Shown here in pieces: positions 56,170-64,000 of a stretch of DNA of 64,000 nucleotides. The notes beneath the pieces were generated by a model. The model had not been told where the DNA came from. It did not search any database and saw only the letters and a program-made list of their open reading frames with translations. Source of the stretch: Paraburkholderia sprentiae WSM5005. Lineage in GTDB: Bacteria > Pseudomonadota > Gammaproteobacteria > Burkholderiales > Burkholderiaceae. The stretch spans positions 1,178,001 to 1,242,000 of the forward strand of contig NZ_CP017562.2 in NCBI RefSeq assembly GCF_001865575.2. Direction: 5' to 3'. Position 1 is the first letter of the stretch. Every line of letters begins with the position of its first letter. The position numbers and the translations under genes were made by a program.

Positions 56170-59100
56170 CAGACCAGCTCCGTCGCGCTCGACTGAGCGG
56201 ACAGCGCATCGGCCACGTCGGCCAGCGCGTTGGCACCGACATCGAGCGCATGCTGCGCGGCGACCGCCGCGACTTGCGCCGCCATCTGCGCGGCGGCGCC
56301 GTTCGGCTCGGCCGCCTCATCCTGCGTCTGGATCGACTCGACGATTCTTTGCGCAAGCGAATGCACGGTCGCGCCTTCGGCCATCGTCATGATCGACAGC
56401 TTGACCTCGAAGCGTTCTTCGACGGCCATGCCGAGCTCCATGCCCATCAGCGAATCCATGCCCATGTCGAGAATCGAGCGGCCGGTTTCGATCTTCTCCG
56501 GCGACATGTGCAGGATGCGCGCGATCTGCGCCTGCAACGTCTCCTCGACCCATCGCCGCGCGTCGTCGAACGGCATCGCCGCGATCTGCTCGCGCATCTG
56601 CACGCTGCCCTGACGCGCCGGTTCGTGACTGCCGCGCGCTTGCAGCTCGGTGTAGCGATGCGCGCGCGCCGCCGGCATGCCGAGCGCGAGCGCATGCCAA
56701 TCGAGCCGCACCACTGCTTCGCCGGCATGCATCGCGACCAGCGCGCGTTCGAGCGCGGCCATCGCTTCGGCCGAGCTGATCGACACGCCGCCGATGCGCG
56801 CCTGCAGCGCTTCGCGTGTGTCCGCGTTGCGCGCGAGGAAGCCGACGTCGTCGAGCGGGCCCCATGCCATGCAGGTGCCCGGCAAACCGGCCGCGCGCCG
56901 CTGTGCGATCAGCGCTTCGAGGAAGCTGTTCGCCGCGACGTAGCTCGATTGCCCAGGATTGCCGAGGAAGGTCGTCGCCGACGAATAGACCACGAAGAAA
57001 TCGAGCGGCAGCTCGCGTGTCGCGCGATGCAGATTCCATGCGCCCGCCACCTTCGGCGCGAGCACGGCGGCAAAGCGCTCGTCGTCGAGATTGCGCACCA
57101 GACCGTCGTCGATCACCATCGCCGAATGCAACACGCCCTTCAACGGCGTGCCGCGCCGCGCGAGATCCGCGAGCAACGATTCGAGCGCGGCCGCGTCGGT
57201 CACGTCGCAGGCGACCGTGCGCACTTGCGTGCCGTTGCTCGCGCGCCAGCGCGTGACCTCTTCGGCCAGTTCGGGCGCGAGTGTGCCCGAACGGCTCGCG
57301 AGCAGCAGATGACGCGCGCCACGTGACATCATCCAGCGCGCGCTCGCAAAGCCAAGCCCACCCGTGCCGCCGACGATCAGATACGCGCCCGCCGGATCGA
57401 GTTGCAGCGAGGCGCCGGCCTGCGCCGAACGCGCCGGACTCGGCGTGCCCGCCGGATACGTGACGAGAATCTTGCCGATCTGCCGCGCCTGCTGCATATG
57501 GCGGAACGCTTCCTCGACGCGCTCGGCCGGGAACGCGCGATACGGCAGCGGATGCAGCACGCCGTCCGCGAACAGCCGCATCACGTCTTCGAACAAACGC
57601 GCGGTCAGCCCCGGCAACGCGCTCATCAACTGATCCGCATCGATGCCGAAATAGCTGATGTTGTTACGGAACGGCCGCAAGCCGATGCGGCTGTTTTCAT
57701 AGAAATCGCGCTTGCCGAGTTCGAGGAAACGACCGAACGGACGCAGCGTGTCGATGCTGCGCACCATCGCTTCGCCGGCCAGCGAATTGAGTACGATGTC
57801 GACGCCCGCGCCTTGCGTGCGCTCGCGGATTTCATCGGCGAACGCGAGGCTGCGCGAATCGAACACATGATCCGCGCCGAGCAGACGCACGAATTCGCGC
57901 TTCTCGCGGCTGCCCGCGGTCGCGAACACTTCCGCGCCGAGATGCCGCGCGAGCTGGATCGCCGCGATCCCCACGCCGCCCGCCGCGCCGTGCACGAGCA
58001 CCCGTTCGCCGCGGCGCAGACGCGCGAGCTCGCACAGCGCGTAGTACGCGGTGAAGAACGTGGTCGGCACCGTCGCCGCTTCTTCGAACGTCAGACGCGC
58101 GGGTTTGTGCGCAATCGCTTCCGCTTTGGTGCGCACGTGGCTCGCGAACGACGCCGGCGCGAAGCCGAGCACCGCATCGCCCGGCGCGAAACGCTGCACG
58201 TCGCGGCCGACGCGTACGACGCGCCCGGACAGCTCCATGCCGACCGTCGCGCCCGCGAAGCCGTTTTCGACGGCTTCGTCGGACAGCAGGCCCATCGCGT
58301 ACATCACGTCGCGGAAATTCAGGCCGGTCGCGACCGGCTCGATCTCGACCTCATCGGCCGCGAGCTCGCGATGCGGCAACGGGAACCATTCGAGGTTGCG
58401 CAACGAACCCGGCGACGCGAAACCGAGCACCGCCGCTTCATTGCGCGCACGCAGCGGCTCGGCGACGATGTCGCGCAGCGCCGCGTTCGGCGTGGGCAGC
58501 ATGCGGGTCACGTAGCGGCCGTGCGGCGTCAGCAGCACTTCTTCCTCGCCGTCGGATGCCAGCAGTTCACACGCGAGCAGCGCGCCCGCGTCGGGTTGCG
58601 TCGCGCACACATCGATCAGACGGCACGACAGTTCGGGATGCTCGTTGGCCAGCACGCGGACCAGCCCCCACAGTGCGCCCTGCTCCGGACGCAGCGACTG
58701 CGCATCCACGAACGGCGTCGACACCGGCGCGCCGCCGCGTGTGACGATCCACAGTTGCGGCAGCGTTTCGTTCGACGCGGTCGCCAGATCGCGCACGAGC
58801 TGCGCGAGCGCGAGCGTCGTCTGCTGCTGCGTGCGCATCACTTCGGCGCCGTCCGCGTCGGCGGACAAGGGCTGGTCGGGCGCGATAAAGACAATGTGAT
58901 GGGCGATGTGCTGCCCACCTCCGGCCGGCGCAGCCAGCTTGCTCATATCGTCGCGCAATGCCTGGACTGTCGTGCTCGACGTCGTCTGACCGGCGGCTTG
59001 CAGTGCCGTGGCGAGCTTAGCGTCGATCGGGTCGATCGCGCCGGACGTGGCGTACAGCAGCGACCAATGCGCGGGCGATGTATTCGCCATAGTCGCGCCC

Positions 59101-62100
59101 GCCGCATCGTTCGCGGCCACCGCGAGCGGCGCGCGCGCCACCAGCAATGTCGGCGCGCCTTCGAGATCGAGCCCTTGCTCCGCATGGCGCGCGACCTGTT
59201 CGAAGCCGGCCTGCTCGAGCAGTTGCGTCAGCGCCTGCGGCGACAGCCACGCCGCGCGGCGCGCGTTGGCGTGAGCGGCGTCCGCATCGAGATCAAACAC
59301 GAGGTCCGCGAAACGGCTATTGCGCGGCTCCGCGATCACGACCAGCGCGCCCGGCGCGAGCCAGCCGCGCAACGCGACGAGCAACGCGCGCGGCTCGCTT
59401 TGCGCGGCGAGCACGTGACTCGCGACCACGACGTCGTAGCGCTCGCTCGCGTCGACGCCGACGAGACGCGGCGCATCGTCGAACTCGACGGTCGCGACAC
59501 GGAGCGACGGATGCTCAGTCGTGTCGAAGCCGCTCAACTGCTCGCGCGTACCCGCGATCGTGTAATCGCAGCGCGCGACCGGCACATGAATCGCGAGCGG
59601 CTGCAGTACGTCGGTGAGCGGCGAATCGAGTTCGAGCACGCGCAGACGGCGCGGCTCACTCCAGCTTTCGATCGCGCGATGCAGACACGCGGCGGTCAGC
59701 GCGTTCGCATGCGTCCACGTCGGCGACGCTTCGAAGAAATGCTCGACGAGACTGCTGCGCGACGGCGGCAAGATCTGCGCGCCGCTCACTTCGCCGCGTA
59801 GTACGGCAGGCAGCGCCGCGCCGCAATGCGCGAGCAGCGTCAACTCGGCCACGTGCGCGGGCGATTGCGCGAGCAGCTCGCGCCACAGCTCGTCGATGGC
59901 GGGCAGGTTCGCGCAGGCGTCGTCGTCGCGCACGAGACGCGCGCCGTCGCGACGCGCAAGTCCATCTTCGATGACGATCTGCACGAGTCGCGCGAGCAAC
60001 ACCGGATGCGCGCAATCGGGCAGCGCCGGCTGTGCGAACACGTCCAGCGCGTCGAGCGCCTGCAACGCGTAGGCGCCCGCGAGCACGTCGAGCAGCGGCA
60101 GCATCTCGGTCAGATGCGTGTGCCGGCGCGCTTCGTCTTCCCGCGCGGCGAGCACGCTCGTCGCATCGGCGAGCAATGCGGCGGCCGTGGGCAACGCATG
60201 GGCGTTCACGTCGGCGGCAAGCGGCTTCGCTTCGACGATATACGTATAGCGTCCGGGCGCCTGCTGGCGCCGGCTCAGCAGATCGACGCGACGGAAGCGG
60301 CACGCGCTCAGACGCGCGACGACCGCGCCCTGCGCGTCGGCGAATTCAAACGATGCGACGACCGAATGCGGGCTGCGCCGCTCGATGCGCGCGAGCACAT
60401 AGCGGATCGCCTCGCCGCGCAGATAGTCGATGCGGCCCAGTTGCACCGGCACGTAGGCGGCCTGCTCGAGCTCGCCATGCCGCGGCGAAGCGAGCAGCGC
60501 GAACAGCGGATGAAAGCCGCTGTCCATCAGCGCCGGATGCAATGCGAACGCGTTCACAGCGTCGGCGGACTGCGCGAGCACCGCGGGCATGTCCACTTCG
60601 GCAAGGGCCATGTCGGCGTTCGCGTCGACGTGCACCGTGCGCACCCAACGGAACGCGGGTCCATAGTTCAGGCCGATCGCGGCGGTGTTCGCGTACAGCG
60701 TGTCGCCGGACATTGCCGGCTGCGCGAGCAGGCTCGTCAGTTCGAACAGCGGCAAGTTGGCCGCCGCGTCGCCGAGCGCGCAGCCGCTCGCGAGCAAACG
60801 GCCGGTGACGTTCAGCGACCACGCTTCGTCCGACATGCGCTCGCGCGTTTCGATCGTGAAGTTCGCGGTCCGCACGTCCACGGTGAAGCGGAACAGCTTC
60901 GAATGCTGCGGCTGGAACACGACCGGCAGACGGATTTCGACGTTCTCGACCGCGCAGCTCGCGGTGCCGAAATGCACGCGCGCGGCGGCGAGCGCCATCT
61001 CGACGTAGCCGGCGCCCGGAAACGCCGCGCCGCCATCGACGACGTGATCCGCCAGCATCGGCAGACCCGCCGGGTCGAGCTGGTTTTCCCACGCGAGCGC
61101 ATGCTCGTGCAGACGATAGCCGAGCAGCGGATGCTCGCGGCGACGGTACACGAGGTTGTAGGCCTCGGCGGTCGGGCCGAGCCAGTGGCGTTCGTGCTGC
61201 CACGGATACGACGGCAACGCCACCTGTCGGCTCAGCAACGCACGCGGCGCGAAACGATCGACGTCGACGTTCGCGCCGTTCGCGATCATCGCGTAGAGCG
61301 CGTGATGCAGCGTTTCCGCGCTGTCGTGATTGCGCTTGAGCGTCGCCAGCGAGCGGCCCGCGATGCGCGCGTCGTCGAGCGTTTGCGTCACGTAGGTGCG
61401 CAAAATGGAATGCGGGCCGATCTCGAGGAACAGACGCACGCCGTTCTGCGCGATGCGTGCAATCGCGTCGCCAAAGCGCACCGGCTCGCGGATATTGCGC
61501 CACCAGTAGCGCGCGTCGAGTTCGGTGCCCGCGAGTTCGTCGCCCGTCACCGTCGAGACGAAATCGCGTGCGACTGCGTTCGGCGCGAGGTCGGCGAGAC
61601 CCGCGAGTACGTCGGGCTCGATCGGGTCCATCTGACAGCTGTGAAACGCGTAGTCGAGATCGAGCATCTGGAAGAAGCGGCCGCTCGCCTTGACGGCCGA
61701 TTCGAGCGCTTGCAACGCATCGAGCGGACCGGCGAGCGTGACCGCCTGCGGACTGTTGACGCCGGCAACTTCGACCGTGGCGTCCAGATCGTGTTGCGCG
61801 ATCAACGCACGCATCGCCGCTTCGCCCAGACCGGCCGCCGCCATGCGGCCGGTGCCGCGCGTTTTCGCCTGCGCGCGGCTGCGAATCTTGATCACATGCA
61901 CGGCCTGCGCGAGCGTCAATGCGCCCGACGCCCACGCGGCCGCGACTTCGCCGACGCTGTGGCCGACGCACACGTGATACGCGACGCCGCGCGCTTCGAG
62001 CACGCGCACCACGCCGACCTGGATGGCGAACAGCAACGGCTGCGAATGCTCGGTGGCCGCGAGACGCTCGGCGCTCACGCCCTCGCGCAGCATGTCGAGA

Positions 62101-63854
62101 AGCGAAGCGCTGCCGTCGGCGCGCCACAGTGCGTCGAGTTCTTCGAGCGCCGCGCTGAACACCGGCTCCTGTTCGAGCAACTGCTTGCCCATCCCGGCCC
62201 ACTGCGAGCCGTTGCCGGAGAATACGAGGGCGAGACGGCCGTCGTCGGCCGGCGCTTCGCCTTTGACGAGCGCCATGTCCGCGTGTTCTTGCGTCGACGA
62301 GGCCAGCGCGGCGAGTGCCGCGCGCGCTTCGGCGAGCGTCGACGCCGCGACGATCGCGCGATGCTTGAGCCATTGCCGGCGATGCGCGGCATTCGCTGCC
62401 AACACATTCCACGACGCGCCTTGATCGAGCGACGCCAGATAGCGTGCCGCGAGATCGGGCAATGCGGCCGCCGCGCGCGTCGACAGTACGAGCGGCGTGA
62501 GTGGCGTTGTCGCGTCGCCGCGTTCGGGTTGCGTTGCGTGGGTGACGCTCGAAGCCGGTGCCTCGCGCAGCACGATGTGCGCATTCGTGCCGCCGAAACC
62601 GAACGAGTTGACACCGAGCACGAGGGGCGCGTGCGCACCATCGGGCGATTCGAGCGGCGTCAGACGATCGACGACCCGCAGCCGGCCGCCGACGAAATCG
62701 ATCGCCGGATTCGGCGTTTCGAAATGCAGCGTTTTCGGCGCCGCGCGATGCTTCAGGCACAGGATCGCCTTGATCAGGCCGGCCATGCCCGACGCCGTTT
62801 CGAGGTGGCCGACGTTGGTCTTCACCGAACCGATCAGCAGCGGACGATCGACGGGCCGCCCCGCCGATGCGACGCTCATCAACGCGCGCGCCTCGATCGG
62901 ATCGCCGACGGCAGTACCGGTACCATGCGCCTCGACATAAGCGAGCGAGCGCGGATCGACGCCCGCGCGTCGATACACCGTGCGCAGCAGCGCGGCCTGA
63001 GTCGCCGCGCCCGGCACGCTGATGCCGCCCTGCGAGTAGCCGTCCGAGTTCACGCCCGAGCCGGCGATCACCGCGTGGATCGTGTCGCCGTCGGCGAGCG
63101 CGCGCTCCAGCGTCTTCAGCATCACGAGCGCGCCGCCTTCCGAGCGGACGTAGCCGTCGCCGGTCGCGTCGAACGCGCGACAGCGCCCGCGCGGCGACAG
63201 CATCGACGCCTTCGAGAACGTCACGAAACCGAACGGATGCAGCAGCAGATTGACGCCGCCTGCGATGGCCACCTCGGCGTCGCCCGACTGCAGCGCCTGA
63301 CACGCCTGGTGCAGCGCGACCAGCGACGACGAGCAGGCGGTATCGACCGACACGCTCGGCCCGCGCAGATCGAACAGATACGACAGACGGTTCGACGCGA
63401 TGCTGAGCGTGTTGCCGGTCGCCGAATACGGGTCCACCGCGTTCAGGTCGTCGACGAAACGATTGCCGTAGTCCGGGCTCGCGACACCGATATAGACCGC
63501 GCAATTGCTGCCTTCCATGTCACGCGGACGCACGCCCGCGTCCTCGAAGGTTTCCCACGCGAGCTCGAGCAACAGACGCTGCTGCGGGTCCATCTGCTGC
63601 GCTTCGCGCGGCGAAATGCCGAAGAATGACGCGTCGAAACCCGCCACATCGTCGAGCACGCCCGCGGAAAACGTATAGCTCTTGCCCGCTTCGCGCTTCG
63701 ACGGATGCTGGTAAAACTCCGTGCCGAAGCGATCGGCCGGCACTTGCGTGACCGCGTCTTTTTCGTCGCGCAGCAACGCCCAGAAATCTTCGGGGTTCTC
63801 AACATGGCCCGGGAAGCGGCAGGCCATCCCCACAATCGCAATCTGTTTGGTCAT
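56169..63854 (-). CDS. wcbR: Highly reducing type I polyketide synthase (WcbR-like)
   Basis: A multidomain synthase of 2561 residues. Domains in order: ketosynthase about 1-430 (Cys174 in DTACSSS, His310, His350); acyltransferase about 540-850 (Ser633 in GHSVGE, YAFH at 735-738, malonyl-like); dehydratase about 905-1195 (His937-x3-Gly-x4-Pro946, Asp1111-x3-His1115); a degenerate methyltransferase-like region about 1370-1570; enoylreductase about 1815-2140 (HGAAGGVG at 1955); ketoreductase about 2160-2390 (GGTGGLG at 2162, Tyr2305, Asn2309); and acyl carrier protein with Ser2468 (GMDSLMG). No thioesterase. This resembles fungal-type iterative reducing PKSs and should make a saturated acyl chain. 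The start ATG overlaps the stop of the upstream gene. Confidence 0.93.
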   Translation of the reverse strand: MTKQIAIVGMACRFPGHVENPEDFWALLRDEKDAVTQVPADRFGTEFYQHPSKREAGKSYTFSAGVLDDVAGFDASFFGISPREAQQMDPQQRLLLELAWETFEDAGVRPRDMEGSNCAVYIGVASPDYGNRFVDDLNAVDPYSATGNTLSIASNRLSYLFDLRGPSVSVDTACSSSLVALHQACQALQSGDAEVAIAGGVNLLLHPFGFVTFSKASMLSPRGRCRAFDATGDGYVRSEGGALVMLKTLERALADGDTIHAVIAGSGVNSDGYSQGGISVPGAATQAALLRTVYRRAGVDPRSLAYVEAHGTGTAVGDPIEARALMSVASAGRPVDRPLLIGSVKTNVGHLETASGMAGLIKAILCLKHRAAPKTLHFETPNPAIDFVGGRLRVVDRLTPLESPDGAHAPLVLGVNSFGFGGTNAHIVLREAPASSVTHATQPERGDATTPLTPLVLSTRAAAALPDLAARYLASLDQGASWNVLAANAAHRRQWLKHRAIVAASTLAEARAALAALASSTQEHADMALVKGEAPADDGRLALVFSGNGSQWAGMGKQLLEQEPVFSAALEELDALWRADGSASLLDMLREGVSAERLAATEHSQPLLFAIQVGVVRVLEARGVAYHVCVGHSVGEVAAAWASGALTLAQAVHVIKIRSRAQAKTRGTGRMAAAGLGEAAMRALIAQHDLDATVEVAGVNSPQAVTLAGPLDALQALESAVKASGRFFQMLDLDYAFHSCQMDPIEPDVLAGLADLAPNAVARDFVSTVTGDELAGTELDARYWWRNIREPVRFGDAIARIAQNGVRLFLEIGPHSILRTYVTQTLDDARIAGRSLATLKRNHDSAETLHHALYAMIANGANVDVDRFAPRALLSRQVALPSYPWQHERHWLGPTAEAYNLVYRRREHPLLGYRLHEHALAWENQLDPAGLPMLADHVVDGGAAFPGAGYVEMALAAARVHFGTASCAVENVEIRLPVVFQPQHSKLFRFTVDVRTANFTIETRERMSDEAWSLNVTGRLLASGCALGDAAANLPLFELTSLLAQPAMSGDTLYANTAAIGLNYGPAFRWVRTVHVDANADMALAEVDMPAVLAQSADAVNAFALHPALMDSGFHPLFALLASPRHGELEQAAYVPVQLGRIDYLRGEAIRYVLARIERRSPHSVVASFEFADAQGAVVARLSACRFRRVDLLSRRQQAPGRYTYIVEAKPLAADVNAHALPTAAALLADATSVLAAREDEARRHTHLTEMLPLLDVLAGAYALQALDALDVFAQPALPDCAHPVLLARLVQIVIEDGLARRDGARLVRDDDACANLPAIDELWRELLAQSPAHVAELTLLAHCGAALPAVLRGEVSGAQILPPSRSSLVEHFFEASPTWTHANALTAACLHRAIESWSEPRRLRVLELDSPLTDVLQPLAIHVPVARCDYTIAGTREQLSGFDTTEHPSLRVATVEFDDAPRLVGVDASERYDVVVASHVLAAQSEPRALLVALRGWLAPGALVVIAEPRNSRFADLVFDLDADAAHANARRAAWLSPQALTQLLEQAGFEQVARHAEQGLDLEGAPTLLVARAPLAVAANDAAGATMANTSPAHWSLLYATSGAIDPIDAKLATALQAAGQTTSSTTVQALRDDMSKLAAPAGGGQHIAHHIVFIAPDQPLSADADGAEVMRTQQQTTLALAQLVRDLATASNETLPQLWIVTRGGAPVSTPFVDAQSLRPEQGALWGLVRVLANEHPELSCRLIDVCATQPDAGALLACELLASDGEEEVLLTPHGRYVTRMLPTPNAALRDIVAEPLRARNEAAVLGFASPGSLRNLEWFPLPHRELAADEVEIEPVATGLNFRDVMYAMGLLSDEAVENGFAGATVGMELSGRVVRVGRDVQRFAPGDAVLGFAPASFASHVRTKAEAIAHKPARLTFEEAATVPTTFFTAYYALCELARLRRGERVLVHGAAGGVGIAAIQLARHLGAEVFATAGSREKREFVRLLGADHVFDSRSLAFADEIRERTQGAGVDIVLNSLAGEAMVRSIDTLRPFGRFLELGKRDFYENSRIGLRPFRNNISYFGIDADQLMSALPGLTARLFEDVMRLFADGVLHPLPYRAFPAERVEEAFRHMQQARQIGKILVTYPAGTPSPARSAQAGASLQLDPAGAYLIVGGTGGLGFASARWMMSRGARHLLLASRSGTLAPELAEEVTRWRASNGTQVRTVACDVTDAAALESLLADLARRGTPLKGVLHSAMVIDDGLVRNLDDERFAAVLAPKVAGAWNLHRATRELPLDFFVVYSSATTFLGNPGQSSYVAANSFLEALIAQRRAAGLPGTCMAWGPLDDVGFLARNADTREALQARIGGVSISSAEAMAALERALVAMHAGEAVVRLDWHALALGMPAARAHRYTELQARGSHEPARQGSVQMREQIAAMPFDDARRWVEETLQAQIARILHMSPEKIETGRSILDMGMDSLMGMELGMAVEERFEVKLSIMTMAEGATVHSLAQRIVESIQTQDEAAEPNGAAAQMAAQVAAVAAQHALDVGANALADVADALSAQSSATELV

Positions 63855-64000
63855 CGTTCTTCTGTTGGGTGCAGCGTGCGCGTCGGCGTCTCGCGCGATC
63901 CAGCCGGCGCGAGTGCTTCTAGGAGGGCGACGCCAAGTTGCCCGGCGTAAAGATCAGCTCGGGTAGCTGGCGCTTCACCATAGTTGCGCCAGATAAAGTA
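63851..64000 (-). CDS. C-terminal end of the gene upstream of the PKS (partial)
   Basis: An open frame from the window edge to a TGA that overlaps the PKS start (ATGA at 63851-63854). It gives 49 residues (WRNYGEAPATRADLYAGQ, then LGVALLEALAP) with normal codon use for this genome. The overlap makes it very likely a real operon member. Too little is present to name the family. Confidence 0.7.
   Translation of the reverse strand, partial: YFIWRNYGEAPATRADLYAGQLGVALLEALAPAGSRETPTRTLHPTEER

Noticed and set aside
60346..63504. A second long leftward frame inside the PKS gene
   Set aside because: Out of frame with all PKS motifs; the translation is almost entirely Arg/Ala/Gly.
59826..63629. A 1267-residue open frame on the plus strand opposite the PKS
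   Set aside because: It is an antisense shadow: Arg/His-rich low-complexity translation and no domain, while the minus strand gives a complete PKS with all active-site motifs. High GC content leaves such frames open.

Overview
The window is high-GC (outside a few islands) and reads as a chromosome segment of a Burkholderiales bacterium, most likely Burkholderia or Paraburkholderia. The reasons are the gene content (a complete glycine betaine to pyruvate pathway with GATase-AraC regulators, DUF4148, BON and YXWGXW proteins, and a wcb-type capsule module), the codon bias, and ISNCY insertion sequences.

Region by region. 1-7.0 kb: a chemoreceptor gene, then an insertion-sequence scar with a truncated ISNCY-type remnant, two tandem 1.68-kb copies of a second ISNCY element (one broken, one intact), a gene-poor lower-GC stretch and a stand-alone transposase-type HTH gene. 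7.0-9.7 kb: a flavin/PNPOx-family protein, a glutathione S-transferase and a divergent LysR regulator. 9.9-38.9 kb: methylamine catabolism. It holds purU; a long leftward operon glyA - dipeptidase - DUF5943/V4R protein - dgcA - dgcB - etfA - etfB - gbcA - gbcB - betaine-binding protein; the divergent activator gbdR; formaldehyde dehydrogenase fdhA; a class C beta-lactamase-family gene; a leftward serine dehydratase - soxB - soxD - soxA - soxG operon; two further GbdR-like regulators; and an ABC transporter ATPase/permease pair. Together these would import betaine, demethylate it stepwise (betaine, dimethylglycine, sarcosine, glycine), handle the one-carbon units (FdhA, PurU, GlyA), and convert glycine to serine to pyruvate.

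39-48.4 kb: an MbfA-type ferritin/VIT iron exporter, small exported proteins, an ECF sigma - membrane regulator - Spy-like - DUF1800 - DUF1501 operon, YXWGXW-type envelope proteins including a 33-residue lipoprotein, a HAD phosphatase, a 79-residue peptide with a GG-type leader, and an AhpD-like protein. 48.4-51.5 kb: a lower-GC accessory island. It has a duplicated arrangement of M35-like metallopeptidase plus a secreted OmpA-like partner. One peptidase is a decayed fragment lacking the catalytic Glu; the other is split by a -1 frameshift exactly at a T TTT TTG heptamer.

51.6-64 kb: a leftward envelope or capsule operon: a seven-domain iterative-type reducing PKS, an LpxC-like deacetylase, an alpha-oxoamine synthase, a GNAT protein and manC, ending in a clear terminator. 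The PKS/LpxC/AOS trio matches the order of wcbR-wcbS-wcbT in the Burkholderia capsule I locus as I remember it. It could build an unusual amino-lipid. The upstream part of this operon runs off the right edge of the window.
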